A DNA stretch of 5,650 nucleotides. Origin: Planctomycetota bacterium. GTDB lineage: Bacteria > Planctomycetota > UBA8742 > JACQVU01. The position numbers were made by a program, and so were the translations under genes. The DNA is taken from contig JACQVU010000015.1 of assembly GCA_016209585.1 (NCBI GenBank), forward strand, positions 1 to 5,650, given 5' to 3'. Below the pieces are notes generated by a model. It was not told where the DNA came from and searched no databases. It worked only from the letters and a program-made list of their open reading frames with translations. The first letter of the stretch is position 1. The number at the start of each line of letters is the position of its first letter. Positions 5,571-5,650 of the stretch are shown piece by piece.

Positions 5571-5650
5571 CGGGGCGAGCGGCGGGGCGCGGGGCGCCGC
5601 GGGTAGGGGCGGCCCTTGTGGGCGCCCGGCGCGGCGCCGTGGTGACGGGG
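5571..5650. repeat. GC-rich nested hairpin after mnmA, likely dispersed repeat
   Basis: GGGCGGCCC (5607-5615) pairs with GGGCGCCC (5620-5627) across a TTGT loop with one bulged G (5612). An outer pair, GGCGCCGCG (5593-5601) with CGCGGCGCC (5630-5638), encloses it perfectly. The core GTAGGGGCGGCCCTTGTGG resembles, from memory, a widespread family of intergenic repeats with GTAGGGGCG...CCCTTGTGG...CGCCC. No T-tract follows, so it is not a standard intrinsic terminator, though it may still mark the operon's end. The last bases (5639-5650) could begin another gene, but nothing supports that. Confidence 0.65.

Overview
This is a high-GC bacterial chromosome fragment with five convincing protein genes, all of ordinary chromosomal types. 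No phage, transposase, CRISPR array, rRNA or tRNA gene is visible. The lineage cannot be fixed from the sequence. The MnmA sequence (CCSAADA block, NPCVVCN, KDQSYYLF) and the CTCCGTG-type intergenic repeats resemble what I recall from Planctomycetota and related, mostly environmental, phyla. That placement is an inference.

Layout. Bases 1-80 hold an imperfect inverted repeat built from CACGGAG/CTCCGTG units. A non-coding, partly AT-rich stretch follows up to about 401. Bases 402-1856 (+) encode an AAA-type ATPase with a C-terminal PD-(D/E)XK-like (DUF4143-type) region. It converges on a minus-strand gene at 1884-3095 for a CPA2-type cation:proton antiporter, with only 27 bases between the two stop codons. 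The antiporter gene diverges from a plus-strand operon across a 323-base intergenic region holding a 9-A tract and a compact predicted RNA fold around the operon's ribosome-binding site. The operon (3419-5570, +) has three genes joined by two ATGA overlaps: an unrecognised 180-residue protein with a duplicated EFKRPAA motif, a YhcH/YjgK/YiaL-family cupin-like protein, and mnmA, the tRNA 2-thiouridylase. After mnmA a GC-rich nested hairpin (5593-5638), likely another dispersed repeat, closes the window.

How the genes relate. Only the last three form a clear transcriptional unit. Neither downstream gene has a recognisable Shine-Dalgarno sequence, so both probably depend on translational coupling to the first gene. 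That would make the predicted fold over the first gene's ribosome-binding site a possible control point for the whole operon, including tRNA thiolation. The ATPase and the antiporter look functionally unrelated to the operon. I see no convincing new defence or mobile system. The items most worth following up are the fold at 3381-3419 and the duplicated-motif protein it precedes.
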